Origin: Ruegeria sp. THAF33
GTDB lineage: Bacteria; Pseudomonadota; Alphaproteobacteria; Rhodobacterales; Rhodobacteraceae
NCBI RefSeq assembly: GCF_009363615.1
Contig: NZ_CP045384.1
Location: forward strand, 1,734,501 to 1,798,500
Reading direction: 5' to 3'
Length of the DNA stretch: 64,000 bases
Shown in pieces: positions 39,761 through 48,304 of this stretch. The notes below the pieces were generated by a model, which saw only the letters and a list, made by a program, of their open reading frames with translations, was not told the DNA's origin and did not search any database. Each line of letters begins with the position of its first letter. The first letter of the stretch is position 1. The position numbers were made by a program, and so were the translations under genes.

Positions 39761-40315
39761 ATGACCGAGCGGCAGAAAATGGAAGCGGGTGAATGGTATT
39801 GCTGCCTTGACCCGGAACTGGATGCGCTTCGCGCCGAAGCGCGCCGGGCCGTTCATGCCCATAACACATGCCCGCCGGATGCCCGTGGGGCCATCGCGCC
39901 GGAACTGGCTGCGCTTTTTGCGGGAGTAGGACGGGATTGCTTTCTCGAGGCTCCGTTTCACTGTGCCTACGGAATAAACCTGTCGTTGGGAGACCGCGTG
40001 TTTTTCAACGCAGGCTGTGTCGTGCTCGACACCGCGCCGGTGACGATTGGGAATGACACGATGCTTGGGCCTGCGGTGCAGATCTATTGCGCCGAACACG
40101 CGAAAGATCCTGCGTTGCGGGCTCGGGGGCTCGAAATCGCCCACCCGGTCAGGATCGGCGAAAACGTCTGGATCGGCGGGGCCGCGATCATCATACCGGG
40201 CGTTACGATCGGTAACAATGCCATCATCGGAGCGGGCAGTGTGGTGACAAAAGACGTTCCCGCCGGCGAGACGGTCGCTGGAAACCCTGCCCGGCCTGTA
40301 CGCGCCCACCGATAA
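39761..40315 (+). CDS. Sugar O-acetyltransferase (maltose/galactoside acetyltransferase type)
   Basis: The 184-residue protein has the N-terminal Maa domain (MTERQKMEAGEWYCCLDPEL) and a left-handed beta-helix of hexapeptide repeats: PFHCAYGINLSLGDRVFFNA, PVTIGNDTMLGP and IGENVWIGGAAIIIPGVTIG, with the catalytic His in AEHAKDP. It transfers acetyl from acetyl-CoA to a sugar. Its acceptor is unknown. It lies 10 bases after the SDR stop. Confidence 0.88.
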   Translation: MTERQKMEAGEWYCCLDPELDALRAEARRAVHAHNTCPPDARGAIAPELAALFAGVGRDCFLEAPFHCAYGINLSLGDRVFFNAGCVVLDTAPVTIGNDTMLGPAVQIYCAEHAKDPALRARGLEIAHPVRIGENVWIGGAAIIIPGVTIGNNAIIGAGSVVTKDVPAGETVAGNPARPVRAHR

Positions 40316-40751
40316 CCCTGCTTTTCCCCCAATCCGCCAGGGCCTTGATCACCAGGCGCAGCGCCTAGTTTTTCGATCAGGCAGCGCCGGGTCAACGTGT
40401 TCCCGAGGGGGGTCGCCCGGGCAAGGTGGATTTTAATCGCACCGAACTCGGAAGCGTCATCGCCTACACCGAAAGAGAATAAATCCAAAACGACCCGCAT
40501 GTGGTTGCGACACATCCCGGTGTCGTTGCCTTCCATGCAATTGGGAACAGCCGCGAATCGTCGCAGACGCATTTGAAGGCGCTTCATCTCGCCACTTGAA
40601 TAAAAATGCTCGACGGGGTCGCAGCCGAAGCAAGCTGAACGAATTGACGGGGATCCGCTGATCCGGTCCCCGGCAAAACCGAAGCAGCAGGCGAACTCCG
40701 GTCTTGAGCAGCTTTTTCCACGCCGTCTGATAAGGCGCGCGCAGTTGGCGC
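40316..40751. other. 436-base region without a supported gene; possible gene debris
   Basis: No complete gene can be supported. One 37-codon stretch on the plus strand (40369-40482) between two stops reads like natural protein (its end is GKVDFNRTELGSVIAYTERE) but has no start site. A minus-strand frame reaching 40587 reads arginine-rich and improbable and overlaps the acetyltransferase gene. Local sequence (for example GACGGGGATCCGCTGATCC at 40648-40666) shows no clear hairpin terminator. I take the region as decayed or spacer sequence before the ABC-F gene stop. Confidence 0.4.
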
Positions 40752-42560
40752 CTACTCAGCCTGGGCTTTTTCTTCCAGTGTCAGCCATTCCTCTTCGGCC
40801 GCCGACAACTTGTCTTGCCGTTCGACAAGCGCCTCGGTCGCTTTCTGGAACTTGACCGGCTCGCGGGTAAACAGCTCGGGGTCGGACATCAATTCTTCGA
40901 GCTTTGCAATCTCGGCCTCCAGTCGTTCAATCTCGGCCGGCAGCTTTTCCAGCCGGTGCTTTTCGGAAAAGGATAATCCCGATCTGGCTTTTGCTTCCTG
41001 CTTCACCTTCGGCTTGGATGGCTTTGTTTTGATGTCTTTTTTCTCGGAAACATCGCCCCGCTGCGCAATATAGTCGGACCAGCCGCCGGCATAGACGGTC
41101 GCCCGCCCGTTGCCTTCCATCGCGATGGTCGTCGTTGCAACGCGGTCCAGAAAATCCCGGTCGTGGCTGACCAGCAGAACCGTTCCATCGTAATCGTCCA
41201 GCAGCTCCTGCAACAGATCCAGCGTTTCGACATCCAGATCGTTGGTCGGTTCGTCCAACACCAGAAGATTGGAAGATTTTGCCATCAACTTGGCCAGCAG
41301 CAACCGTGCCTTTTCCCCACCCGACAAGGATTTGACAGCCGCTCTTGCCTGCCGCTCGTCAAACAGGAATTCCTTGAGATAGCCCACGACATGTTTGGGC
41401 TGCCCGCCAACCATCACCTGATCGGCCTTGCCGGAAACCCGCATATCCGGGTCGCCGGTCAGGCTGTCCCACAGGCTCATCTCGGGGTCCAGTTGCGCAC
41501 GGGTCTGATCGAACACCGCGACCTCAAGATTGGTACCCAGCGACACCGAACCTTCGTCCGGCTCCACCTGCCCCAGAAGCATCTTCAGCAAGGTCGTCTT
41601 GCCGACCCCGTTCGGCCCGACAAAAGCCACACGATCACCGCGCTGCACCAGCAGAACAAAATTCCGAACGATCTGCTTGTCGCCGAACCCTTTGGACAGC
41701 CCTTTGGCCTCGATCACCTTGCGGCCCGATTTTGGCCCGGCCTCCAGCGTCATCGCAGCGGAACCCTGACGCTTGATCTGTGCCGCCTTTTCGGCCCGCA
41801 GCGCCTGTAGGGCGCGCACCCGGCCCTGATTGCGTTTGCGCCGCGCGCTGATACCCTCGACCGCCCATTTGGCCTCGGACTTGATCAGACGGTTTAGCTT
41901 GTGACGCTGCTGGTCTTCTTCTTCCCAGATCTTGTCCCGCCAGGCTTCGAACGCGTCAAAACCTTGCTCCTGCCGTCGGACAGCGCCCCGATCAATCCAC
42001 AGTGTCGCCCGCGTCAGTGCCCGCAAAAAGGCCCGGTCGTGCGAGATCAGCACAAACGCCGCTCGTGTCGACCCAAGCTCACGCTCCAGCCAAGCGATGG
42101 CTTCGATATCCAGATGGTTGGTCGGTTCGTCCAGCAGCATCAGGTCCGGTGCCTCGGCCATTAGCTTGGCCAATGCCGCCCGCCGCCGCTCACCACCCGA
42201 AGCAGTCTCAACCGGGCGCGCAGGATCGAATTTCAGCCCCGCACCCGCCCGTTCAACCTTGTAGAGCTCCCCCGGCTCCAACCCGCTCGACGCATAGTCG
42301 CCCAAGGTGGCAAAGCCCTCCATCGTCGGGTCCTGCTCCATATAGCCCACGGATTTTCCGGGCGGCACGACAATTTCACCGCGGTCAGCTTCGACGAGTC
42401 CGGCCATCACTTTCATCAGCGTGGATTTGCCCGACCCGTTGCGCCCAACCAGCGCGACGCGGTCACCGGGCTGTACCACCAGATCCAGTTCGGAAAACAC
42501 CGGTTCGCCCCCGAAAGTCAGGGATATGCCGGACATCTGCAACAAAGGAATTCTCGCCAT
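40752..42560 (-). CDS. uup: ABC-F family ATPase (Uup-like)
   Basis: The 602-residue soluble protein has two ABC domains in tandem: Walker A GRNGSGKSTL and GPNGVGKTTL, signatures ASGGERRRAALAKL and LSGGEKARLLLAKL, and Walker B LMLLDEPTNHLD and LLVLDEPTNDLD. A charged linker joins them and a coiled-coil C-terminal domain (about 520-600) is typical of Uup. ABC-F proteins act on ribosomes or, for Uup, on DNA branch structures; they have no membrane part. It is a single gene with a clean ATG at 42560. Confidence 0.88.
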   Translation of the reverse strand: MARIPLLQMSGISLTFGGEPVFSELDLVVQPGDRVALVGRNGSGKSTLMKVMAGLVEADRGEIVVPPGKSVGYMEQDPTMEGFATLGDYASSGLEPGELYKVERAGAGLKFDPARPVETASGGERRRAALAKLMAEAPDLMLLDEPTNHLDIEAIAWLERELGSTRAAFVLISHDRAFLRALTRATLWIDRGAVRRQEQGFDAFEAWRDKIWEEEDQQRHKLNRLIKSEAKWAVEGISARRKRNQGRVRALQALRAEKAAQIKRQGSAAMTLEAGPKSGRKVIEAKGLSKGFGDKQIVRNFVLLVQRGDRVAFVGPNGVGKTTLLKMLLGQVEPDEGSVSLGTNLEVAVFDQTRAQLDPEMSLWDSLTGDPDMRVSGKADQVMVGGQPKHVVGYLKEFLFDERQARAAVKSLSGGEKARLLLAKLMAKSSNLLVLDEPTNDLDVETLDLLQELLDDYDGTVLLVSHDRDFLDRVATTTIAMEGNGRATVYAGGWSDYIAQRGDVSEKKDIKTKPSKPKVKQEAKARSGLSFSEKHRLEKLPAEIERLEAEIAKLEELMSDPELFTREPVKFQKATEALVERQDKLSAAEEEWLTLEEKAQAE

Positions 42561-42628
42561 GCCCGCCAGCTAAACCGGCGGCCACACTGCGTCAACGCCC
42601 TGTCTTCACCTTTTCGGAAATACTCATC

Positions 42629-43384
42629 TTAACCGGCCAATGCCCGCAACAGGCGTTTTCGGGCCGGAGGGATCGCCCCGATTTCAAGCCCGGTAAAAAC
42701 ATGCAACGTGTTCATGTGGCGATCCACAACCGCGTGATCACTCACCCACCCCCCCATCATCAGATAGGTTCGCAACAGGGGCGGCATGCGCGACATTGCC
42801 TTTTTCGCGTCCGGCCGGCGCCGCAGGCGCGCGGCGAAACGGAACACGTCCGGAGCCTTGACCCGCGGCAACCACCGTTTCGGGGCCAGGTGGCGATGCT
42901 TGAGCATCGCAAAGGCATCAAGATATCGCCCGGTTTCGGTCCCGGCAAAGGACGAACATCCAAACAGCATCTGGACATTGTGTTGATCGACATGGGACGT
43001 CATTGCACCCCAGGCGGCCCGCAGAATGTCGGGATCGTTCAGACGCGGATGAACGCAGAACCTGCCCATCTCGACCATGCGGCCACTGAACCCTTCCAAC
43101 GAGCTCAGGTCGTAGAACTGTGCTGAATAGCTGCGTCCGATTTCACCGCCATGTTCCATTGTGAGCATCCGAAAGCAGCAGACCAACTGCCCGGCGGATC
43201 GCATATCTTCAACCAGGACATGGCTGCATTGCGTGTCGAAATCGTCAATGTCCGGTTGCCGGGTGCCGAATGCCAATGTCCGCAGGCTTTGTGCGGCCCT
43301 GATATCCTCGGCCGATTCCGCCATTCGGGCGCGATAGCGCCCCTTTCTCAACATAACTGCCGCCGCCACGGTCGCGTCCTCCAT
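42629..43384 (-). CDS. OlsB/GlsB-family amino-acid N-acyltransferase
   Basis: The 251-residue protein has the GNAT-like OlsB layout: RYRARMAESAEDIRAAQSLR, FDTQCSHVLVED, GRMVEMGRFCVHP and LRTYLMMGGWVSDHAVVDRH. OlsB attaches a 3-hydroxy fatty acid to ornithine; the homologue GlsB, described from Ruegeria, does the same with glutamine to make glutamine lipids under phosphate limitation. In Rhodobacterales the ornithine enzyme usually neighbours olsA; here the neighbours are uup and the BamE gene, which favours the glutamine-lipid type. That choice is inference. The start ATG 43384 is clean and length is normal. Confidence 0.8.
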   Translation of the reverse strand: MEDATVAAAVMLRKGRYRARMAESAEDIRAAQSLRTLAFGTRQPDIDDFDTQCSHVLVEDMRSAGQLVCCFRMLTMEHGGEIGRSYSAQFYDLSSLEGFSGRMVEMGRFCVHPRLNDPDILRAAWGAMTSHVDQHNVQMLFGCSSFAGTETGRYLDAFAMLKHRHLAPKRWLPRVKAPDVFRFAARLRRRPDAKKAMSRMPPLLRTYLMMGGWVSDHAVVDRHMNTLHVFTGLEIGAIPPARKRLLRALAG

Positions 43385-43468
43385 GGGTGCCGACCCACGA
43401 GTGTCGGCACGACACCGTTAACACAAGACATGTGACCGCCTTGTGACCAACGCAAGGTTCCGGCGCGA

Positions 43469-43942
43469 TCAGTTGGAGCCAGGAATATTGGCCGGGTTGA
43501 AGTTGCCGATATTGCCCAAAAGCTGACGCAGGAAGCCTTTGTCCTGAACGTTGGAATCGGTCACACGGCGTTCCAGCGGAACCACGATGCCGTCTTCCAG
43601 GCCAAAACGCTCGATGTTTCTGACGACTCCACGCTGATCAAAGCTGATGGCGACCAGTTCGCGCGCCACCACTTCGGGCCGTTTCGGGCCGTAATGGCGC
43701 ACCCGCGAGCGGACATAGTAATAGCCCGAATCCCGCACAACCCCGGACGCACCCGGTGCGCCGATGGCTTCTTCCACGCTGTCGCGCGTATCGACGCCCA
43801 CTTTGATTTCGGCCAGTTCCTCGGCCGGAGGCACATAGCCGTGATTCTTGTAGATCGGCGTACAGGCCCCGGCCGCAGCCAGACAGGCAACAAACACAAG
43901 CGATTTCGTCGCTGGTTTCAACCGGTTCACTACCTTCAACAT
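43469..43942 (-). CDS. bamE: BamE/SmpA/OmlA-family outer-membrane assembly lipoprotein
   Basis: The 157-residue protein has a signal peptide with lipobox LAAAGAC and the BamE fold segments YKNHGYVPPAEELAEIKVGVDTRDSVEEAIG and YYYVRSRVRHYGPKRPEVVARELVAISFD. BamE is a lipoprotein of the BAM complex that inserts outer-membrane proteins. I start it at ATG 43942; the frame stays open far upstream but reads as nonsense there. Its C-terminus, NFNPANIPGSN, shares NPANI with the small lipoprotein at 26252. It diverges from the DUF177 gene. Confidence 0.87.
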   Translation of the reverse strand: MLKVVNRLKPATKSLVFVACLAAAGACTPIYKNHGYVPPAEELAEIKVGVDTRDSVEEAIGAPGASGVVRDSGYYYVRSRVRHYGPKRPEVVARELVAISFDQRGVVRNIERFGLEDGIVVPLERRVTDSNVQDKGFLRQLLGNIGNFNPANIPGSN

Positions 43943-44027
43943 GCACACCCTCTTGCCTTGGCCTCTTGCGGCTTCTATCCGATTACAGAAACCGCTGCCA
44001 CGGTTCAACACATAGAAAGGCTCACGA

Positions 44028-44564
44028 ATGGGCAACGTTACATCATTTCGGGTGGCTGACCTGCCCCAGAACGCCCCGACACCCTTTGAACTGCGTCCCG
44101 CAAACGCCGAATTGGATGAGATCAGGCAGAATCTGGGGCTGCTGGGGCTGCGCAAACTCAGCTTTTCCGGCGGGCTTCGCGCACAAGGCAAGCGCGACTG
44201 GGTTCTCAACGGCAAACTCGGTGCAACCGTGATCCAACCCTGTGTCGTGACGCTCGAGCCGGTCACGACCCGGATCGACATTCCCGTTCACCGCACCTTT
44301 CTGGCCGATTGGACCGACCCGGATGAACCCGAGTTCGAAATTCCCCAGGATGACGAATCCGAGCCCTTGGGCCCGGAAATCGACCCCGCATTGGTGATGG
44401 TCGAGGCGCTGTCGCTGGCTCTGCCGCAATACCCGCGCAAGGAGGGGGCGGAACTGGGTCAGGCAGACTATACCGAACCGGGAAAACAGGCGATGACCGA
44501 TGAAGACGCCAAACCTTTCGCCGGATTGGCGGGATTGCGCGATGCGCTCAAAAAAGACGAGTGA
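44028..44564 (+). CDS. DUF177 (YceD) family protein
   Basis: The 178-residue protein has the DUF177 pattern: an N-terminal VADLPQ segment, the central QGKRDWVLNGKLGATVIQPCVVTLEPV and the VEALSLALPQYPRKEGAE segment near the C-terminus. The family is linked to 23S rRNA or ribosome biogenesis in plants and bacteria and is almost always next to rpmF, as here. The cytoplasmic protein has no membrane segment. Confidence 0.86.
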   Translation: MGNVTSFRVADLPQNAPTPFELRPANAELDEIRQNLGLLGLRKLSFSGGLRAQGKRDWVLNGKLGATVIQPCVVTLEPVTTRIDIPVHRTFLADWTDPDEPEFEIPQDDESEPLGPEIDPALVMVEALSLALPQYPRKEGAELGQADYTEPGKQAMTDEDAKPFAGLAGLRDALKKDE

Positions 44565-44608
44565 CAGAGCGCAGATTTCCTGTCATAGCAGGCGGTCAGA
44601 AAAATCGC

Positions 44609-44636
44609 TTGAACATACCGAGAATCGCAGTATTTT
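44609..44636 (+). promoter_or_regulatory. Candidate sigma-70 promoter for rpmF-plsX-fabH
   Basis: TTGAAC (44609-44614) is separated by 16 bases from TATTTT (44631-44636) in the 205-base gap before rpmF. The boxes were found by eye only. Confidence 0.35.
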
Positions 44637-44769
44637 CGCGCGCTCATCGGATTTTGGGTTGGACATTGCGGGGCCCGTCGCCTAAACGCGCGTCAAACCA
44701 CGATAAACGAACTACGAAACCCGGGTCGGCAGCGATTCTGCGACCCCTAGTCAGACAAAGGTTGAGACC

Positions 44770-44976
44770 ATGGCCGTCCAACAGAACAAAGTTTCCAAGT
44801 CGCGTCGCAACAACCGCCGCGCACACGACGCTCTGGTTGCTGCAAACCCGAACGAATGCCCGAACTGCGGCGAGCTGAAGCGCCCGCACCACGTTTGCGC
44901 ATCCTGCGGCCACTATGATGATCGCGAAGTCGTCGCTCAGGCCGATGAAATCGATCTGGACGAAGACGCAGCCTAA
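44770..44976 (+). CDS. rpmF: 50S ribosomal protein L32
   Basis: The 68-residue protein begins [20 protein letters not shown] and has a zinc ribbon with four cysteines, Cys30, Cys33, Cys43 and Cys46. L32 lies in the large ribosomal subunit. It leads a rpmF-plsX-fabH-ihfA chain found in many alphaproteobacteria, which couples ribosome and lipid synthesis. Confidence 0.96.
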   Translation: MAVQQNKVSKSRRNNRRAHDALVAANPNECPNCGELKRPHHVCASCGHYDDREVVAQADEIDLDEDAA

Positions 44977-45000
44977 GCCTGATCGAGCGCAGACCAAGGC

Positions 45001-46089
45001 ATGACTGAACAGCCCACGCACGCCGGACGGATAACCATCTCGGTCGACGCTATGGGTGGGGACGCAGGTCCCTCGGTCGTTGTTGCCGGTCTTGCGAAAT
45101 CGGCCGACAAGAACCCGGATATCAGGTTCTTGCTGCACGGGCCCGAACAGGTATTGCGCAAGCTTGTCGCCAAACGGCGTGTCCTTGAAGGGCGCGTCGT
45201 TTTTCGTGATTGCTCGGGCGTGGTCACGATGGAGGACAAGCCCAGTCAGGTCGTGCGCAACGGCAAAGAGACCTCGATGTGGTCCACGCTGGAAGCGGTA
45301 CGCCAGGGCGAAGCCCATGGAGCGGTGTCCTGCGGCAATACCGGCGCGCTGATGGCCCTGTCGATGATGCGCCTGCGCAAACTGCCGGGCGTGAACCGGC
45401 CTGCCATCGCGATACTGTGGCCCTCGCGCAACCCTCAGGGGTTCAACGTGATGCTGGATGTCGGCGCAGATGTGCGCGCCGACGCCAAGGATTTGCTGCA
45501 ATACGCCCTGATGGGCGCCTCTTATGCGCGCAACGGTTTGGCCCTGAGCCGCCCTCGGATCGGGCTTCTGAATGTCGGCACCGAAGAACACAAGGGGCGC
45601 GCCGAACTGAAAGAGGCGCACTCGATGATCGCGGGCTTCGCGGAACAGGCGAATTTCGATTTCGTGGGTTTCGTCGAGGGCAGCGACATCCCCGGTGACA
45701 AGGCGGATGTCATTGTAACCGATGGCTTTACCGGAAACGTCGCGATCAAGACCGGTGAAGGCACGGCAAGCCTGATCGGTGACCTGCTGCGGCAGGCGTT
45801 CAAATACTCCCCGCTATCCCGACTGGCCTCGATTCTGGCTATCACGTCACTGAACCGTTTGAAGAAACGGATCGACCCGCGACGCGTGAATGGTGGCGTG
45901 TTTCTGGGGCTGAACGGCACCGTGGTGAAATCCCACGGCGGCGCTGACGCGACAGGTGTGTCAGCTGCGATCAAACTGGCCTTCACCCTGGCGCAGTCCG
46001 GCTTTTCCGAAAAATTGGCTGCGCGGGTTGCATCCACTGCCCAGCTTGCACAAGATGCCGCGCAATCAGCGCCGCAAACAGATAAATAA
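45001..46089 (+). CDS. plsX: Phosphate acyltransferase PlsX
   Basis: The 362-residue protein has the family motifs ISVDAMGGDAGPSVVV near 12-27, EAHGAVSCGNTGALMALSMM near 102-121, LDVGADVRADAKDL and GFTGNVAIKTGEG. PlsX makes acyl-phosphate from acyl-ACP for phospholipid synthesis and associates with the membrane. It lies 24 bases after rpmF and 21 bases before fabH. Confidence 0.95.
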   Translation: MTEQPTHAGRITISVDAMGGDAGPSVVVAGLAKSADKNPDIRFLLHGPEQVLRKLVAKRRVLEGRVVFRDCSGVVTMEDKPSQVVRNGKETSMWSTLEAVRQGEAHGAVSCGNTGALMALSMMRLRKLPGVNRPAIAILWPSRNPQGFNVMLDVGADVRADAKDLLQYALMGASYARNGLALSRPRIGLLNVGTEEHKGRAELKEAHSMIAGFAEQANFDFVGFVEGSDIPGDKADVIVTDGFTGNVAIKTGEGTASLIGDLLRQAFKYSPLSRLASILAITSLNRLKKRIDPRRVNGGVFLGLNGTVVKSHGGADATGVSAAIKLAFTLAQSGFSEKLAARVASTAQLAQDAAQSAPQTDK

Positions 46090-46110
46090 CAAAAAAGGCA
46101 GTACCGGAAA

Positions 46111-47082
46111 ATGGCAGGCCGTTCAGTTGTAGTAGGTGTCGGGCATTATTTGCCTGAACGCGTTGTTCCCAATTCCGAGTTTGAAAAAACCCTGGACACG
46201 ACCGACGAATGGATAAAGACCCGCTCGGGGATCGAACGCCGCCATTTTGCTGCCGAGGACGAGACGACATCCGATCTGGCCACCAATGCCGCCCAGGCCG
46301 CGCTGGCCGACGCGGGCCTGACGGCGGATGATATTGACGCAATCGTGCTGGCAACTTCAACGGCGGATCTGACCTTTCCTTCGGCCGCCACCATGGTTCA
46401 GGCACGGCTGGGCATGACCAAGGGTTTTGCCTTTGACGTGCAGGCTGTTTGCGCCGGATTCGTTTTTGCACTGTCCAACGCAAATGCGCTGATTGTTTCC
46501 GGTCAGGCCAAACGCGTGCTGGTGATCGGGGCCGAGACTTTCTCACGGATCATGGATTGGACCGATCGGTCCACCTGCGTTCTTTTCGGCGATGGCGCCG
46601 GTGCAGTGGTGCTGGAGGCCCGAGAGGGCACAGGCACCGCCGAGGACCGCGGTATTCTGGCAACCGACCTGAATTCGGACGGGCGCTACAAGGATCTTCT
46701 TTATGTCGATGGCGGTGTTTCGACCCAATCCACCGGGCATCTGCGTATGCAGGGCAATCAGGTTTTCCGTCATGCCGTTGAAAAGCTTACGAAAACAGCG
46801 GAAACAGCGTTGGAACGAGCGGGGCTGAGCAGCTCGGACGTTGATTGGATCGTGCCGCATCAGGCCAACATCCGCATCATTCAGGGCACCGCCAAGAAAA
46901 TGAACCTGCCGATGGAAAACGTGGTTGTGACCGTTCAGGATCACGGAAACACGTCGGCCGCATCCATCCCATTGGCCCTGTCCGTGGGCAAGCAGCGCGG
47001 ACAGATCAAGCCGGGTGATCTGATCGTGACCGAAGCCATTGGCGGCGGTCTGGCCTGGGGCGCAGTGGTTCTGCGCTGGTAA
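46111..47082 (+). CDS. fabH: Beta-ketoacyl-ACP synthase III
   Basis: The 323-residue protein has the catalytic triad Cys114 (VQAVCAGFVFAL), His250 (VPHQANIR) and Asn280 (QDHGNTSAAS). FabH starts fatty acid synthesis by condensing acetyl-CoA with malonyl-ACP. It follows plsX by 21 bases, the usual arrangement, and nothing is missing. Confidence 0.96.
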   Translation: MAGRSVVVGVGHYLPERVVPNSEFEKTLDTTDEWIKTRSGIERRHFAAEDETTSDLATNAAQAALADAGLTADDIDAIVLATSTADLTFPSAATMVQARLGMTKGFAFDVQAVCAGFVFALSNANALIVSGQAKRVLVIGAETFSRIMDWTDRSTCVLFGDGAGAVVLEAREGTGTAEDRGILATDLNSDGRYKDLLYVDGGVSTQSTGHLRMQGNQVFRHAVEKLTKTAETALERAGLSSSDVDWIVPHQANIRIIQGTAKKMNLPMENVVVTVQDHGNTSAASIPLALSVGKQRGQIKPGDLIVTEAIGGGLAWGAVVLRW

Positions 47083-47125
47083 CCGGCGCAAACCGGCTTA
47101 CACAGCCGCCCGCAATTCATTGATA

Positions 47126-47155
47126 TTGACAGCGAATTTGCCATACCCATATGCT
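47126..47155 (+). promoter_or_regulatory. Candidate sigma-70 promoter of ihfA
   Basis: TTGACA (47126-47131) and TATGCT (47150-47155) are 18 bases apart and lie 24 bases before the ihfA start in an AT-rich gap. Read by eye. Confidence 0.5.
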
Positions 47156-47178
47156 TCAATAGCAACAGGGGAATTAGC

Positions 47179-47481
47179 ATGGGCGACAAAACACTGACTC
47201 GAATGGACCTGAGCGAAGCCGTCTTTCGTGAGGTAGGTCTGTCAAGAAACGAAAGTGCGCAGCTGGTTGAAAGCGTTCTGAACCACATGTCCGACGCCTT
47301 GGTGCGTGGTGAACAGGTGAAGATCTCGTCTTTCGGTACCTTCAGTGTTCGCGACAAGACCGCCCGTGTCGGTCGCAACCCCAAAACCGGCGAAGAAGTC
47401 CCGATTCAGCCGCGCCGTGTGCTGACTTTCCGCCCGTCGCATCTGATGAAAGATCGCGTCGCAGCCGGGAACCGCAAGTAA
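47179..47481 (+). CDS. ihfA: Integration host factor alpha subunit
   Basis: The 100-residue protein has the HU/IHF fold: [40 protein letters not shown] and [23 protein letters not shown], the last holding the proline-tipped DNA-bending arm. IHF bends DNA at specific sites with IhfB. It is followed by the MerR-type gene 18 bases later, a pairing conserved in alphaproteobacteria. Confidence 0.94.
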   Translation: MGDKTLTRMDLSEAVFREVGLSRNESAQLVESVLNHMSDALVRGEQVKISSFGTFSVRDKTARVGRNPKTGEEVPIQPRRVLTFRPSHLMKDRVAAGNRK

Positions 47482-47499
47482 GTTCAGGACGTCCAGGTT

Positions 47500-48105
47500 A
47501 TGAGTAAGTCCCCCGATGCCTTTCGCACCATAAGCGAAGTTGCGGACTGGCTCGGTGTTCAGGCTCATGTTCTGCGATTCTGGGAAAGCCGGTTCACGCA
47601 GGTAAAGCCCGTCAAACGCGCAGGTGGACGCAGGTATTATCGCCCGAATGACATGCGTCTTTTGGGCGGGATCAAGAAACTGCTGCACGAAGACGGAATC
47701 ACGATCAAAGGTGTCCAGCGTATCCTGCGCGAACAAGGCGTCGCACATGTCGCGGCGCTGTCCCCTTCCCTGGACGATCCCGGCCCAGCCCCAATTGCGC
47801 CTGCCAAGGACACCGTGGTGCCGTTCGAACCAAAACCTGCACCCGCAACGGAACAGATTCGCATGGATCTGCGCGAACCGATCCAGCCAACCGGTGAGAA
47901 CGATGCGCAGACAAACGCACGCGCCTCTGACGCATCACAGCCGGAGCCAGAGCCCGGACTGGACGCCGCGCCCTTGATGGGGGGAATCGCGTCGCTTGCG
48001 TGGAATCAGACAGATTTTGATGACGACCTGCTGCGGCGCATCGCTCCGATTGCAAAAGATCTGCGCCGATGGCTGGACCGGGTTGAAACACAGGCGACGG
48101 GTTAG
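47500..48105 (+). CDS. MerR-family transcriptional regulator
   Basis: The 201-residue protein has a MerR winged HTH in the first 75 residues ([20 protein letters not shown], then [20 protein letters not shown]). The rest is a long Pro/Ala-rich linker and a short conserved end ([20 protein letters not shown]). No metal or drug-binding motif is visible. This type follows ihfA in most alphaproteobacteria; its targets are unknown. The 18-base spacing suggests co-transcription with ihfA. Confidence 0.86.
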   Translation: MSKSPDAFRTISEVADWLGVQAHVLRFWESRFTQVKPVKRAGGRRYYRPNDMRLLGGIKKLLHEDGITIKGVQRILREQGVAHVAALSPSLDDPGPAPIAPAKDTVVPFEPKPAPATEQIRMDLREPIQPTGENDAQTNARASDASQPEPEPGLDAAPLMGGIASLAWNQTDFDDDLLRRIAPIAKDLRRWLDRVETQATG

Positions 48106-48166
48106 GACAAAAGGCATTGATTTCCTCTTGCCCTTGCCGGGAAAATCTTTATGAACACCCCAACGT

Positions 48167-48243
48167 CGGGCTATGGCGCAGCCTGGTAGCGCGTCCGTCT
48201 GGGGGACGGAAGGTCGCAGGTTCGAGTCCTGCTAGCCCGACCA
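48167..48243 (+). tRNA. tRNA-Pro (anticodon GGG)
   Basis: A 77-base cloverleaf with CCA encoded: acceptor stem CGGGCTA with TAGCCCG, D-arm GCGCAGCCTGGTAGCGC, anticodon stem TCCGT/ACGGA around CTGGGGG (anticodon GGG), and T-arm with GGTTCGAGTCC. It reads CCC codons for proline. Confidence 0.95.
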
Positions 48244-48304
48244 AATTACACCGACGTTTATGGCATACAGGCCAGATCCCGCTCTGGCACCAGGGGGGAT
48301 CGAG

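Noticed and set aside
40084..40587. Minus-strand frame considered as a transposase fragment
   Set aside because: It has no DDE motif, no terminal inverted repeats flank it, and half of it is antisense to the acetyltransferase gene.
48167..48243. Integration site for an island at tRNA-Pro
   Set aside because: No integrase and no repeat of the tRNA 3' end follows; the next gene is a housekeeping deaminase.
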